Below are positions 25,864 to 36,559 of a DNA stretch of 64,000 bases, piece after piece (within the stretch, counting starts at the first letter, position 1; every line of letters starts with the position of its first letter). A program made the position numbers and the translations under genes. The notes under the pieces were generated by a model, which made no database searches, was not told the origin of the DNA, and saw nothing but the letters and a program-made list of their open reading frames with translations. The stretch is from DAISKN01 sp963716925 (GTDB lineage: Bacteria; Acidobacteriota; Vicinamibacteria; Marinacidobacterales; SMYC01): assembly GCA_963716925.1 (NCBI GenBank), contig CAVQUX010000010.1, forward strand, positions 1,054,001 through 1,118,000, in the 5' to 3' direction.

Positions 25864-27831
25864 CTAGCTGGTGATGCCGCGCAGGAAGACTTTGGCCTCG
25901 ATGAAGAGGTCGAGAAGGTGGCGATCGATGCGCCCCTTGCCCGCGTCCTCTTCGAGGATCTCGAGGGCTTTCGTCGTGGGGACGGCGGGCTTGTAGGGAC
26001 GGTCCTTGGCGGTCAGCGCATCGTAGATATCGGAGATCGTCATCATCCGGGTTTGCGGCGGGATGTCGTCGGCCCGAAGGCCGCCGGGATACCCGCTTCC
26101 GTCGAGCTTTTCGTGGTGGCTTCGCGCGAGCTCGGGAATGTCCATGAGGTCCCGCGTCCAGGGAATGGTGGAGAGGAAGTCGTAGGTATGGGTGACGTGC
26201 GTCTCGATCTCGCGGCGTTCGACCTCGGTGAGCGTCCCGCGCGACACGGTGAGGGAAACGATCTCGTCGGGGTCCAGGTAGCTGCGAGGAGTGCCGTCGA
26301 CGTCGTCGTAGGTGACGGTCCCCAACTCCTCGATGAACTGAAACGCGGAATGGTGGGTCACCGTCGGAATATTGGCTTCTTCGACCGCCTGCCGGGCTCG
26401 TTCCACGACTACCAGCCGATGCGCGAGGTCGCACTTGAGCCTTTCGATTTCTTCGGGAGCCGCCTCTTTCGCGAGGAGCTGGTCGAGCATCCGCCGCAGG
26501 TACTGAGCTTCGACGGTGCGTTGGATCGTCTTGAAGCGCTGGCGGACCAGATCGAGCCGGCTGTGGTGCAGCTTCTTCGCCTTGCGCAGGACCTTCTCCG
26601 TGACTGCGACTTTCCCGAAATCGTGGAGGAGCGCCGCGTAGCGGAGCTCGCGGATCTGATCGTCCGAAAGCCGCAGGTCCGCGTAAGCTCCCCGGTCCGT
26701 CCGGTTCGCCACTTGCGCGAGCTCGGCGGTCATCGCCGCCACCCGCCGGGAGTGTCCCTGGGTGGTGGGGTCGCGGTGCTCGATCGCCTGGACCGCGGCG
26801 TCGACGAATCGCGCGAAGAGGTTCTCGCGCTGCAGGTACAGACTGTTGTTCTCGACGGAGATCGCCGCCTGACTCGCGAGCGAACGAACGAGAATCTCGT
26901 CGTGCTCGTCGAACGGAAGCACTTCGGTGTCGAAGCTGGAAGGCCCGTCGAGGATCGTGTCGCGGGATCGTTTCTTGTTGATCAGCTGGAGCACGCCGAT
27001 GCTCTCCCCCTCGTGATTCTGCATGGGGATCACCAGCATCGATCGCGTGCGGTACGAGATGGCCTCGTCGAAAGTCCGGTTGATGGCGAAGGGCTTGCCT
27101 TCCGATGGCGCGTAGGCGTCCTCGAGGTTGAGAGTTTCCCCGGTCTCGGCGACGTAGCCGGCGATGCTCCCGGGACCTATGGTGAGTATGTCCTCCTCGA
27201 ACCGGAGCTGCCGGGAGTCGTTCTGCGCCAGCCGGAAGCGAAGCCAGCGGCCGCCCACCCGCTCGACGGTGCGCTCGGGGGTCTCGATGGGCATCTCGAG
27301 GCGGGCCACCAGGAACAGGCTCCCGGCGTCCGCATTGGTGATCTCCCGCGCCTTGCCCAGGATGAGACTCAGGAGCCGGTCGTGATCGTGCTCGGTGGAG
27401 AGCGCGATGCCGATGGCGTGGAGCTCCTCGAGCTCTCTCGCCTTCTGCTCCGCCCGGGCCTGGGACTCTTCGAGGCGCAGCTGGCTCTCGAGGTAGTGGG
27501 TCGCGTTTCGTATCGTCCTCAGGAGCTCCCCCTGATTCGGCTGCACCGGGAGGACGTCGAAGAGGAGCTCGTCGCCTTCCGACGCCCCGCCTTTCGGCGA
27601 CACGGCGATTACCGGAGAGTACGCGCCTCCCGGCCGCCGGGCGAATGCCTCGACGGCGGCGCGGTGCTCGGAGAGCAGGTGCTCGTCGAGAATCAGGATT
27701 CCCGGCGTCGTCGGCAGAGCCTCGCCGGGAGCGATGGTGATCGGCACGATGGAATACCGATCGTGAGTCTCCGGGTAGGCCAGGGGAGAGAGCCACCCGT
27801 GAACGCTCGTCCACACCCAAATCGGGCGCAT
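25864..27831 (-). CDS. GAF-HD-GYP cyclic-di-GMP phosphodiesterase-type protein
   Basis: The 655-residue protein starts with a receiver-like domain (1-125) lacking a clear phospho-site, then a coiled coil and a GAF domain (about 150-330, MLVIPMQNHEGESIGVLQLI). The HD-GYP domain follows (about 345-650). Its metal and GYP motifs are intact: EHRDPTTQGHS, LLHDFGK (about 404) and HHEKLDGSGYPGG (about 565). The domain is interrupted by a long helical insert between the HD and GYP parts (about 420-540). It should hydrolyse cyclic di-GMP in response to a small ligand or redox signal at GAF. Confidence 0.9.
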   Translation of the reverse strand: MRPIWVWTSVHGWLSPLAYPETHDRYSIVPITIAPGEALPTTPGILILDEHLLSEHRAAVEAFARRPGGAYSPVIAVSPKGGASEGDELLFDVLPVQPNQGELLRTIRNATHYLESQLRLEESQARAEQKARELEELHAIGIALSTEHDHDRLLSLILGKAREITNADAGSLFLVARLEMPIETPERTVERVGGRWLRFRLAQNDSRQLRFEEDILTIGPGSIAGYVAETGETLNLEDAYAPSEGKPFAINRTFDEAISYRTRSMLVIPMQNHEGESIGVLQLINKKRSRDTILDGPSSFDTEVLPFDEHDEILVRSLASQAAISVENNSLYLQRENLFARFVDAAVQAIEHRDPTTQGHSRRVAAMTAELAQVANRTDRGAYADLRLSDDQIRELRYAALLHDFGKVAVTEKVLRKAKKLHHSRLDLVRQRFKTIQRTVEAQYLRRMLDQLLAKEAAPEEIERLKCDLAHRLVVVERARQAVEEANIPTVTHHSAFQFIEELGTVTYDDVDGTPRSYLDPDEIVSLTVSRGTLTEVERREIETHVTHTYDFLSTIPWTRDLMDIPELARSHHEKLDGSGYPGGLRADDIPPQTRMMTISDIYDALTAKDRPYKPAVPTTKALEILEEDAGKGRIDRHLLDLFIEAKVFLRGITS

Positions 27832-27872
27832 GATTGCCGTCTGAACCTTTCCTGGTTGGGGGAGGAGCGAGA

Positions 27873-28799
27873 TTATGCTAACCGGCTCCCGCCGCCGCGG
27901 TCAAGTCGTGCATCCAGGGCCGACTGATTCTGCCTCCGAACGAGGTAGATTCCCAGGAAGATCACGAACGTGCCCACCAGCTTTCGTTCCCCTACCGGCT
28001 CACCGAGCGCCAAGTATGCCACGATCATCGCGGCCACGGGGGTGAGGTTCGAAAAGATGGCGGTCTGCGTCGGCCCGACCCGGCCGACGGCGAAGTACCA
28101 CAGGCAGTATGCGGCGACCAGGGAAAAAACGATCGAATAGCCGAGAGCCCACCATCCCGACGCGGGAATGGACGCCGGCGTCATCCGATAGAGCTCGGGA
28201 AGGCCCAGGGGAAGGAACGCAAGGCTTCCGATCGACATCGCGTAGGCGCTGGTCTTGAGCGCGCCGTAGCGGGAGACGATCGGCTGGCTCAACACGGTGT
28301 GGAGCGACCAGCAGAACGTGGCGGCGAGCGTGAGCCCGTCGCCGAGGAGACTCCCCCCCGCCGTCGACGAGTCGTGGAGCACCAGGTACACCCCGGCGAT
28401 CGACACGCCGATGCCGAGAAACGCGCCTGCTCCCGGCCGATCGGACGAGAGCAACCGGCTCAGCAGCGCCACGAACACCGGCGTCAATCCCAGCAGAATC
28501 GCGGAGTTCGAAGCGGTCGTGGAATGAATCCCCTGGATGAACAACACCTGATAGAACGTGTGTCCGACGAGCGCCAGGAGCACCAGTCGACCTCGATCCT
28601 GGGGAAGCAGGCTGGGGCCGGGCGAGAGCCTCGCGAGGGTGAGGAAACAGATCGACGCTCCCACCAGGCGGATGCTGGTGAAGGCCATCGGGGTGAAGTG
28701 CCGGAGGGCAAACTTCACCACGCTGAAGTTCACCGCCCAGACGAGAATCGTGGCGACGAGCGCGGCGTCGACCACCGCGCGGGCGGAAGTACGGCTCAA
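27873..28799 (-). CDS. EamA/DMT-family inner-membrane transporter
   Basis: The 308-residue protein has ten hydrophobic helices in two EamA halves (about 10-145 and 160-295). The first begins VWAVNFSVVKFALRHFTP and the second contains GDGLTLAATFCWSLHTVLSQ. Members export or exchange small metabolites; the substrate cannot be predicted. The start is a TTG at 28799, ten bases after the korB stop, suggesting read-through from kor genes. Confidence 0.88.
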   Translation of the reverse strand: MSRTSARAVVDAALVATILVWAVNFSVVKFALRHFTPMAFTSIRLVGASICFLTLARLSPGPSLLPQDRGRLVLLALVGHTFYQVLFIQGIHSTTASNSAILLGLTPVFVALLSRLLSSDRPGAGAFLGIGVSIAGVYLVLHDSSTAGGSLLGDGLTLAATFCWSLHTVLSQPIVSRYGALKTSAYAMSIGSLAFLPLGLPELYRMTPASIPASGWWALGYSIVFSLVAAYCLWYFAVGRVGPTQTAIFSNLTPVAAMIVAYLALGEPVGERKLVGTFVIFLGIYLVRRQNQSALDARLDRGGGSRLA

Positions 28800-28809
28800 G
28801 AAGGAACCG

Positions 28810-29700
28810 TCACATCATTCGCTTCAGAATGCGGGAGCTCTGCTCCTTGGTGAGCCCGGGCGTCCGGCGGGAGACGGGACCGCCTTCGTCCAGTATCGGC
28901 TCCAGCTCGTGCAGCGCGGGCACTTCGTCGTTGCGGTAGAAGACGCCGGTATAGATCGTGTCGCCCCACATCAGCGCTTTCTCGCAGGCCGACTTCCAGT
29001 CCGAGGGGTCATGGCCCGACTCTTCGAGCTGTTTCACCCGCTCGCGGAAGAAATCGTAGGTGTTGTCGTGGTTGAAGGTCACACAGGGACTGAAGACGTC
29101 GACGTGAGAGAACCCTTTGTGCTCGATGGCCTGCTTGACGATGGAGACCAGGTGCTTGCCGTGCCCCGAGAAGCCGCGCGCGACGAAGGTGGCGCCGTTG
29201 ATGATCGCCGCCGCCGTCGGATGGACCGGCCTCTCGATGTTGCCGAAGGGGGTCGACTTGGTCTTCATCCCGACGTTGCTCGAGGGGCTGACCTGTCCGG
29301 TGGTGAGGCCGTAGATTTGGTTGTTCATCACCAGGTACGTCAGGTCCACGTTGCGCCGCGCGGTATGGACGAAGTGGTTTCCCCCGATGCCGTAGCCGTC
29401 GCCGTCGCCGCCGGTGACGAGGACGGTGAGCTCGTGGTTCGCCAGCTTCGCGCCCGTGGCCACCGCGAGCGCCCGGCCGTGGAGAGTGTGCATCCCGTAG
29501 GCGTTGAGGTAGCCGGGAAAGTTCGAGGAGCAGCCGATTCCGCTCACGCAGAGCACTTCGTGCGGCCGTTTCCCGAGCTCCGCCAGGGCCTTCTGGACCG
29601 AGTTCAGAAGACCGAAATCGCCGCAGCCGGGGCACCAGTCGGGCTCGACCTTCCCCTTGAAGTCTTTCGGCTTCAGCTCAACCATGGTTGTTGTCGCCAT
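28810..29700 (-). CDS. korB: 2-oxoacid:ferredoxin oxidoreductase beta subunit
   Basis: The 296-residue TPP-binding subunit carries the [4Fe-4S] ligand motif WCPGCGDFG (about 22-30), CVSGIGCSS (about 53) and a further Cys in FSPCVTFN. The TPP/Mg site is GGDGDGYGIGG, followed by VMNNQIYGLTTGQ. With the alpha subunit it oxidatively decarboxylates a 2-oxoacid, most likely 2-oxoglutarate, to the acyl-CoA with reduction of ferredoxin. The gene follows korA after a 200-base spacer containing a repeat. Confidence 0.9.
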   Translation of the reverse strand: MATTTMVELKPKDFKGKVEPDWCPGCGDFGLLNSVQKALAELGKRPHEVLCVSGIGCSSNFPGYLNAYGMHTLHGRALAVATGAKLANHELTVLVTGGDGDGYGIGGNHFVHTARRNVDLTYLVMNNQIYGLTTGQVSPSSNVGMKTKSTPFGNIERPVHPTAAAIINGATFVARGFSGHGKHLVSIVKQAIEHKGFSHVDVFSPCVTFNHDNTYDFFRERVKQLEESGHDPSDWKSACEKALMWGDTIYTGVFYRNDEVPALHELEPILDEGGPVSRRTPGLTKEQSSRILKRMM

Positions 29701-29730
29701 TTTAGTTGTTGCTCCTTACTTAATAGCTCA

Positions 29731-29867
29731 CTCGCTCTTCGCTCGCTCGCTCCCCGCGCTCCTCGCGCGGGGAGGAGGGGCCCTCCGGGCCCCGCTGCTC
29801 ATCGCTCTTCGCGCGCTCCCGGCGCTCCTCGCGCGGAGGAGGGGCCCTCCGGGCGCGCCCGCGGTTC
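29731..29867. repeat. Imperfect tandem duplication in the korA-korB spacer
   Basis: Two copies of a roughly 70-base unit lie head to tail (29731-29800 and 29801-29867), sharing the blocks TCGCTCTTCGC, GCGCTCCTCGCGCGG and AGGAGGGGCCCTCCGGG. Each copy is internally self-complementary (CCCCGCG with CGCGGGG in the first; GAGGGGCCCTC in both), so the transcript spacer can fold into stable hairpins. Nothing else was seen in 29701-29900. Confidence 0.8.
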
Positions 29868-29900
29868 GTCGCTGGCTGATCGCTGACGGCGGATCGCCGC

Positions 29901-31694
29901 CTAAACCAGTATCTCCTGATACGGCACGTAGACGCCGTCGACAATGTCCTTCTTCTTTCCGAGGTGGTCGACGACGCCGTTCGCCACATGATGGGGCAGG
30001 AACGGCTCGCCGTCGTACTTGCGGATGTGGCCGTCGACCGAGAGTCCGGTCTCGCTCCGCAGGTAGCGGTAGAACTGACCGGAGAAGTTGTTCTCGACGA
30101 CGAGGACCTTCTTCGCTTTCGACAGCAACCGACCGATCTCGTCGCCGTGGAACGGCTTGATCCACTTGACCGATAGATAATTGGCTTTCACTCCCTGACG
30201 GCTCAGAAGCTCGACCGCCTCCTTGAGAACGCCTTCCGTCGAGCCCCAGCCGACCAGTGTCACGTCGGCATTCGCCGGACCCCGGAGCTTGGGGGCCTCG
30301 ACCTTCTTCAGGAAGTCGTTCAGCTTGCGCGCGCGCTTCTCCACCATCTGGCGCCGCTTGTGGGGGTTGGTGAACTCGTCGGAGACGAGGATGCCTTCCT
30401 CGTCGTGCTCGTCGGTAGCGATCACGTGCACGTGGCCCGGTACTCCCGGCACCGCCCGCGGGGAGATGCCGTTCTGGGTGTCCTCGTAACGCCGGTAGCC
30501 GTCGCCGGACTCCTTCGGCTCGGTGATGAGCGCTCCGCGCTCGATCTTGGGATGCATGTCGACGTCGTCGGGATTCACACTGAAGGTGCCCTCCGAGATG
30601 AGGAGGTCCGAGAGTACGAGCCCCGGGCACTGGTAGTGATCCACGAGGTTGAAGAGCTCCGGCAGAGTATTGAAGGCATCGAGCGCGTCCCTGGGGGCGA
30701 CGATGATGCGCTCGAAGTCACCCTGGCTCGCGCCGAGAGCCTGCCACAGATCGCCTTGCTCGGTCTTGGTGGGAACACCCGTCGACGGGCCGGCGCGCTG
30801 CACGTTGATGAAGACCACGGGCACTTCCATCATCGCCGCGGCGCCGAACGCCTCGGTCATGAGCGCGAATCCGCCGCCCGAGGTGGCGCACATCGTACGC
30901 GCGCCGGTGTGAGCGGCGCCGATGGCGACGTTCGCCACTCCGACCTCGTCCTCGATTTGCCGCACCATGATTCCGAGCTCGCGCGCGTTCTTCGCCATCC
31001 AGTGAAGGACGCCGGTGCTCGGACTCATGGGATAGGCGCAGTAGAACTTCACCCCCGCGGCGGCGCCTCCCATGCCGAGGGCCTCGTTGCCCGTCCACAC
31101 CGCGAGAGGCTTCTTCCCCTCGGGAAGGACGTCCGGGAACGGCTTGAAATGGGTCTTGGCGTGCTCATAGCCGGCGCGCGCCGTTCCGACGTTCTCGTCC
31201 ACGGCTTCCTGGCCCTTGCTCTTGAACTGCTGCAGAAGCGCCTCTTCGAGGACCTTGAAGTCGGCGCCCAGGAGATTCACCATCGCTCCCAGAGCAACGG
31301 TGTTCTGGACCAGCTTGTTCCGGTTGTCGCTGGTGAGCTCCTTCACCGGAAGCCCGCAGAGCTCGACCCCTCGAGCGACCTCGCTCGGCCGGACGTCGTC
31401 GCTGTTGAAGATGACGCGTCCACCTTCGACGAGGTGCCGCGCGTGGCGGGTCATCGTGTCCTGGTTCAGGCACAGGAGCAGATCGATCTTGTCCCCGTGG
31501 GTCGGAACCGGCTCCGTCGAGACCCGCACCGTGAGCAGGATGTGTCCGCCCCGGATGATCGATTGATAGGCGTTGTAGGCATTCAAATGAAGGCCCCGGC
31601 GAACGAAGAGTCGCGCCAGGATGTTGCCGGGAGTCGCGATCCCCTGCCCGGCCGCCCCGCCGATGGCGAAGGCGAAATCGTAGCCGTTGGTCAT
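29901..31694 (-). CDS. korA: 2-oxoacid:ferredoxin oxidoreductase alpha subunit (gamma-alpha fused)
   Basis: The 597-residue protein joins an N-terminal gamma domain (1-190, AIGGAAGQGIATPGNILARL and YQSIIRGGHILLTVR) to the pyrimidine-binding alpha domain (about 200-440, CAYPMSPSTGVLHW and CATSGGGFALMTEAFG) and a C-terminal transketolase-like domain (VGWGSTEGVLKEAVELL). The start has GGAGG upstream. The fused layout is typical of two-subunit KorAB enzymes used in anaerobic-type or reductive TCA chemistry; 2-oxoglutarate is the likely but not certain substrate. Confidence 0.9.
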   Translation of the reverse strand: MTNGYDFAFAIGGAAGQGIATPGNILARLFVRRGLHLNAYNAYQSIIRGGHILLTVRVSTEPVPTHGDKIDLLLCLNQDTMTRHARHLVEGGRVIFNSDDVRPSEVARGVELCGLPVKELTSDNRNKLVQNTVALGAMVNLLGADFKVLEEALLQQFKSKGQEAVDENVGTARAGYEHAKTHFKPFPDVLPEGKKPLAVWTGNEALGMGGAAAGVKFYCAYPMSPSTGVLHWMAKNARELGIMVRQIEDEVGVANVAIGAAHTGARTMCATSGGGFALMTEAFGAAAMMEVPVVFINVQRAGPSTGVPTKTEQGDLWQALGASQGDFERIIVAPRDALDAFNTLPELFNLVDHYQCPGLVLSDLLISEGTFSVNPDDVDMHPKIERGALITEPKESGDGYRRYEDTQNGISPRAVPGVPGHVHVIATDEHDEEGILVSDEFTNPHKRRQMVEKRARKLNDFLKKVEAPKLRGPANADVTLVGWGSTEGVLKEAVELLSRQGVKANYLSVKWIKPFHGDEIGRLLSKAKKVLVVENNFSGQFYRYLRSETGLSVDGHIRKYDGEPFLPHHVANGVVDHLGKKKDIVDGVYVPYQEILV

Positions 31695-31967
31695 TTAGGT
31701 CCTCCGTTGACCCGAAAGTTCTTTCTGAACTCGTTCCCCGCGGGGCAGACGCGAAACGTCGAGCCCGAGTCAGGACTCAACGAGCGATGTCCGTGAGCAA
31801 AATCCGCGCAATGCAAGGATATTATCATCCTGTGCGGCGGTGCGAAAGCATTCCCGACGCGATCTTCTGTAAACAATTGTAGCGACTTCGACGAATCTTT
31901 CGAGTTCGAGCCGAATGGACTAGTATCTACCGGCGTTCGGCCCGGCGAACGAGAAAACAGGGGTGCC
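31695..31967. other. Divergent intergenic region between korA and the DUF2723-like gene
   Basis: This 273-base gap must hold promoters for both directions. A hairpin-forming AAGGAT-ATTATC-ATCCT lies near 31815-31831 and GATAAT, a possible korA -10, falls inside it on the minus strand, but no convincing -35 was found. TAGTAT near 31920 is a weak -10 candidate for the plus-strand gene. Confidence 0.3.
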
Positions 31968-33899
31968 ATGGCGGTGAAGGGACGTTGGGGCAGGACCGGC
32001 CTGAACGTCGCCGCGGCCGCGGCGGTGCTCGCTGCCGCGTTCCTCTTCTTCTATCTGACAGGTCCCTCCGACCTCGCCTGGATGGAGGGCGCCCTGTACC
32101 AGCGGCGCGTAGCGCTCACCGATATCGGCGACGGCCCATGGGCCCGCCCGCTCTTCGTCTTCCTCTCCCAGCCGCTTCTTCTGCTGCCCCTCGGCAAGAT
32201 CTCGAGCGGTGCGAACTGGGCCGCCGCCGCCTTCGCCGCCGGCGCCTGCCTCTTCGTCTATCTGCTGCTGAAGATGCTCCTGCAGATGGCGCCGCAGTTC
32301 ATCGCGAGGCGGGTCGGGGTGCTCGCGGCCCTTTCGCTCGCCGTGTCCCACACCTTCTGGATGCGGGCGGTGACCCCGGGGCCGGAGCCGCTCGATGCGC
32401 TTCTCCTCGCGGCGACTCTCTATTTCCTCATCCGCTTCGCCAACGAGGGCGTCGCCAGGAACCTCTATTTCGGGATGGGGGCCTTCGGCCTCTCGATCGC
32501 GAACAACCTCCTGATGATCTTCCTGGTGCCCGTCGTCTTTCTGTTCGTGCGGGTGGTCCACCCGCCTCTGGTCCGGAACCTCGGCGTGGTCCGCTTTCGC
32601 GGCCTCATGGCGTTCGCCGCCGGCGCCTCGATATCGATCCTGGTCGCCGTCCGGGGATGGTACCAGCTCGGCTTCGTCGTCCCCGAGCAGCAGAAGAGCT
32701 GGCTTCGCTTCTGGGACCACATGATGCTCGCGTGGGACCAGCCGCTCCAGGAGTCGATGATCCGCTTCGGCTCCATGCTCCTCCTCAACTTTCCGCCCTG
32801 GTCCATCGTCGTCGGGCTCATCGGGCTCGCAGAGCTCAACCGCCGGCAGAGATACGTCTTCTGGCTGATATTCCCGTTGTTCCTGATCTACTCCGCGCTC
32901 GCGGTGACGCTGCATCTTCCGGAGCCGGTTCCTTCCTACCTTCCGGCGTGGGTGTTCTTCTCGGTGGCCGTGGGCTACGGATGGTGGAAGCTCCTCTCGA
33001 GCGGGAACTGGCAGGGGTTCGCGGTCGCGCTCGTGCTCTCCGCCTCGCCACTGATCATCTACCGCTTCGCGCCTCTCGCGGTGAGGAAGGCGCGGATGGA
33101 GCTGCGGGTCGAGGCGCTTCTCGACGTTCCCAAAGAGCTTCCCCTCGACCATCTCGCCTCTCAACTGAATCCCGACCGCCGGTATCTCCCGGAAGCGCGC
33201 GCGTTCGCCGAGAGGGCGCTCGACGCGCTCCCCGAAGGAGCGCGCGTCCTCGCGATCTCGAGGACGGCGGAGCTCGTCGTTGCACCCCTCACCTACCTCG
33301 TCGAAGTGGAAAAGCGCCGGCCCGCGAGCGTCGTCGTCCTGGGCGAAGGAGACGAGACCGGCCTGCGAACGCTGCTCACCGAGCCCGGGGCGCTCTTCGC
33401 GATGGGGCTCCACCCTCCGAATCCCGCAGTGACCGCGATTCTCGGAACCCATCATTTCCGGGCGGCGGGAGAGTGGTTTCATCTCGTTCCCCGGTCCGAG
33501 ATCCGGGACCGGGTTCTCGTCGACGGGCCTCTCCCCGGGGTCGCCGACGATTCGCTGGGAGACGCCCACCTCGTGGGCTCGTGGTACGGCTACGTCGAGC
33601 CGCAGGGATATCCTTTGAGCCTCCGCATCGAAGGGCCGGTCGGGGCCCTTTCGGGGAGCGCGATCCTGAACGAGGAAGGGGCGCGGCCCCTGAGCGGGAA
33701 ATTCACCCGTCTCAGCTCGACGGTGGGCGCGGTTCTCGGGAGCGTCGAGTACGGCGTAGAGGGAGCCGATCAGCTCCACTTCCACCTCGATGCCACGCAG
33801 AAGGGGAATCGCCTGGAGGGCACGTGGAAGGCGTTCGAGCTCCCCGAGCTCTCGGGGAAGTTCGTAGTCTGGCTTCAGCCGCCGGCGGCCGCGCGGTGA
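31968..33899 (+). CDS. DUF2723-like polytopic membrane protein (GT-C glycosyltransferase fold)
   Basis: The 643-residue protein has about ten transmembrane helices in residues 12-375, with an acidic periplasmic loop after helix 1 (SDLAWMEGALYQRR) and the segments LSLAVSHTFWMRAV and GLSIANNLLMIFLVP that recall DUF2723 relatives of protein O-mannosyltransferases. A soluble region of about 260 residues follows, ending in a lipocalin-like beta-rich part (VGSWYGYVEPQGYPLSL, GNRLEGTWKA). Likely an inner-membrane sugar transferase acting on a lipid-linked donor, fitting the glycan locus that follows; specificity is unknown. Confidence 0.65.
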   Translation: MAVKGRWGRTGLNVAAAAAVLAAAFLFFYLTGPSDLAWMEGALYQRRVALTDIGDGPWARPLFVFLSQPLLLLPLGKISSGANWAAAAFAAGACLFVYLLLKMLLQMAPQFIARRVGVLAALSLAVSHTFWMRAVTPGPEPLDALLLAATLYFLIRFANEGVARNLYFGMGAFGLSIANNLLMIFLVPVVFLFVRVVHPPLVRNLGVVRFRGLMAFAAGASISILVAVRGWYQLGFVVPEQQKSWLRFWDHMMLAWDQPLQESMIRFGSMLLLNFPPWSIVVGLIGLAELNRRQRYVFWLIFPLFLIYSALAVTLHLPEPVPSYLPAWVFFSVAVGYGWWKLLSSGNWQGFAVALVLSASPLIIYRFAPLAVRKARMELRVEALLDVPKELPLDHLASQLNPDRRYLPEARAFAERALDALPEGARVLAISRTAELVVAPLTYLVEVEKRRPASVVVLGEGDETGLRTLLTEPGALFAMGLHPPNPAVTAILGTHHFRAAGEWFHLVPRSEIRDRVLVDGPLPGVADDSLGDAHLVGSWYGYVEPQGYPLSLRIEGPVGALSGSAILNEEGARPLSGKFTRLSSTVGAVLGSVEYGVEGADQLHFHLDATQKGNRLEGTWKAFELPELSGKFVVWLQPPAAAR

Positions 33900-33924
33900 G
33901 GAGCGTTCTTCCGCGTCCTGGTTT

Positions 33925-35304
<1,380 letters not shown>

Positions 35305-35343
35305 CAAGACAGCTCCATCAGTTTTTTCTTGGGTGTGGGGAAA

Positions 35344-35372
35344 ATTATACATCACGAACCTCTCCAAGTGAA
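35344..35372 (-). promoter_or_regulatory. Candidate sigma-70 promoter of the response regulator gene
   Basis: Minus-strand TTCACT (35372-35367) and a perfect TATAAT (35349-35344) are 17 bases apart, inside the 3' end of the upstream nucleotidyltransferase gene. Start near 35337, leader about 33 bases to the ATG at 35304. Confidence 0.55.
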
Positions 35373-36559
35373 GTGGGTGTCGGGCCCATCGAAAGGGCGG
35401 GTGCTGTAATCGAGGTCGAGCCTAGGAGTGCAAGCCCATGATTTCTAGTGAGTTGCAGGATGCGGCCAAGGCGGGCGCCGAAACCCCTTCGAATCTGGGG
35501 CGTTCGAGGTCGCGATATTTCCCATAGAAGAGTAAGAGTCGTCAAATTCCAGCCTGTCCAGCCCAGCCTCGCGGTCGGAGCGCCGAAAACCGCGTTTCCT
35601 CCGGGAGCGAGAAGGCGTTCGGGGCGAAAGCGACGGGCTTTCCGGAGGACGGAACGCGGGACCGAGTCGCCGAGGGCGGAGAGGATCGACCGGAGACGAG
35701 GGCTTTCCCAGAGCGCCGCGGTCATGGCGAGGCCGCCGTAAACCCAGGGCGCGAGTCGTCGTTCCCGGGCACGCTCCACGAACGCTTCGGGATCGAAGTC
35801 CGTACGAGCGACGATCGTCCTCGCGTCCCAGGCGTTCAGCCCCGGCTGGCGAAATCCGTGCTGGAAGCTCGCGTGAAGGCAAAGGTGGAGCAGATGGTCT
35901 TCCCAGCTCAACGTGCGCAGCCGCGCCCCGAAGCCGAGGGGGCGCGATCGCTCGAGAATGGCGCCGGTCCCGAGCCCGAGAAAATCCGCCGCAGAGGTGA
36001 GATCCCGGTGGAGCTCGACGAGCACCCCGGTCGCGCCCCGCCGGAAGCAGTGGGCATGGTCCGAGGCATCCACGAGGGAATAGCCGAGTCCCTGTAGCTC
36101 GCGAGACCAGGTCTCGAAGCGCGAGCCGCTCACGAGCACGTCGATATCGCTCATCGGTCTCAAGCCGGGATCCCGGTAGAGAGTCGTCGCGAAGGCCGCC
36201 CCTTTGAGCAGGTAGAGATCCATTCCTTCGCGAAGCGCGACCGCTCCGAGCTCGTCGACGTGGTGCAGGCGAACGATCGCCTTTGCGAGCTCCAGATTCC
36301 GTGCGTTCTCGAGCCGCTCCTGAAACTCCGCTGGAGCCGAAGGAGGACTCGGTCGCAGGGCGCGCATCCCCTCGAGAACCAGGGGGCCCAGGCGATGCCG
36401 CTCCGCCGCGGCTCCGAGGACCGCCCAATCGATTGGCGAAGTCTCTCGAATCGGCGGCCCGGCGACGGCGGACGAGCTCGCCCGCACGAGCTCCCTCAGG
36501 AGCGCAGTCTCCGCGGCTCCGAGCTCCGCGGGCGAGGGCGGCCCCAACGGCCTCAACAA
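35345..36559 (-). CDS. Nucleotidyltransferase-family protein (PF14907-like)
   Basis: The 404-residue protein shows the nucleotidyltransferase-fold pattern LLKGAAFATTLYRDPGLRPMSDIDVLVSG (Lys, then DxD at SDIDV, about residues 120-150). HFH-rich stretches follow, of the type seen in uncharacterised nucleotidyltransferases of exopolysaccharide loci. The activity (which nucleotide, which acceptor) is unknown. It overlaps the upstream S24/S26 peptidase-like gene by 7 bases, so both belong to the transcript from the sigma-54 promoter at 37031. Confidence 0.78.
   Translation of the reverse strand: MLRPLGPPSPAELGAAETALLRELVRASSSAVAGPPIRETSPIDWAVLGAAAERHRLGPLVLEGMRALRPSPPSAPAEFQERLENARNLELAKAIVRLHHVDELGAVALREGMDLYLLKGAAFATTLYRDPGLRPMSDIDVLVSGSRFETWSRELQGLGYSLVDASDHAHCFRRGATGVLVELHRDLTSAADFLGLGTGAILERSRPLGFGARLRTLSWEDHLLHLCLHASFQHGFRQPGLNAWDARTIVARTDFDPEAFVERARERRLAPWVYGGLAMTAALWESPRLRSILSALGDSVPRSVLRKARRFRPERLLAPGGNAVFGAPTARLGWTGWNLTTLTLLWEISRPRTPQIRRGFGARLGRILQLTRNHGLALLGSTSITAPALSMGPTPTSLGEVRDV

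Noticed and set aside
31920..33785. 621-codon minus-strand frame
   Set aside because: Shadow of the DUF2723-like gene, rich in Arg/Glu/His, with no family features.
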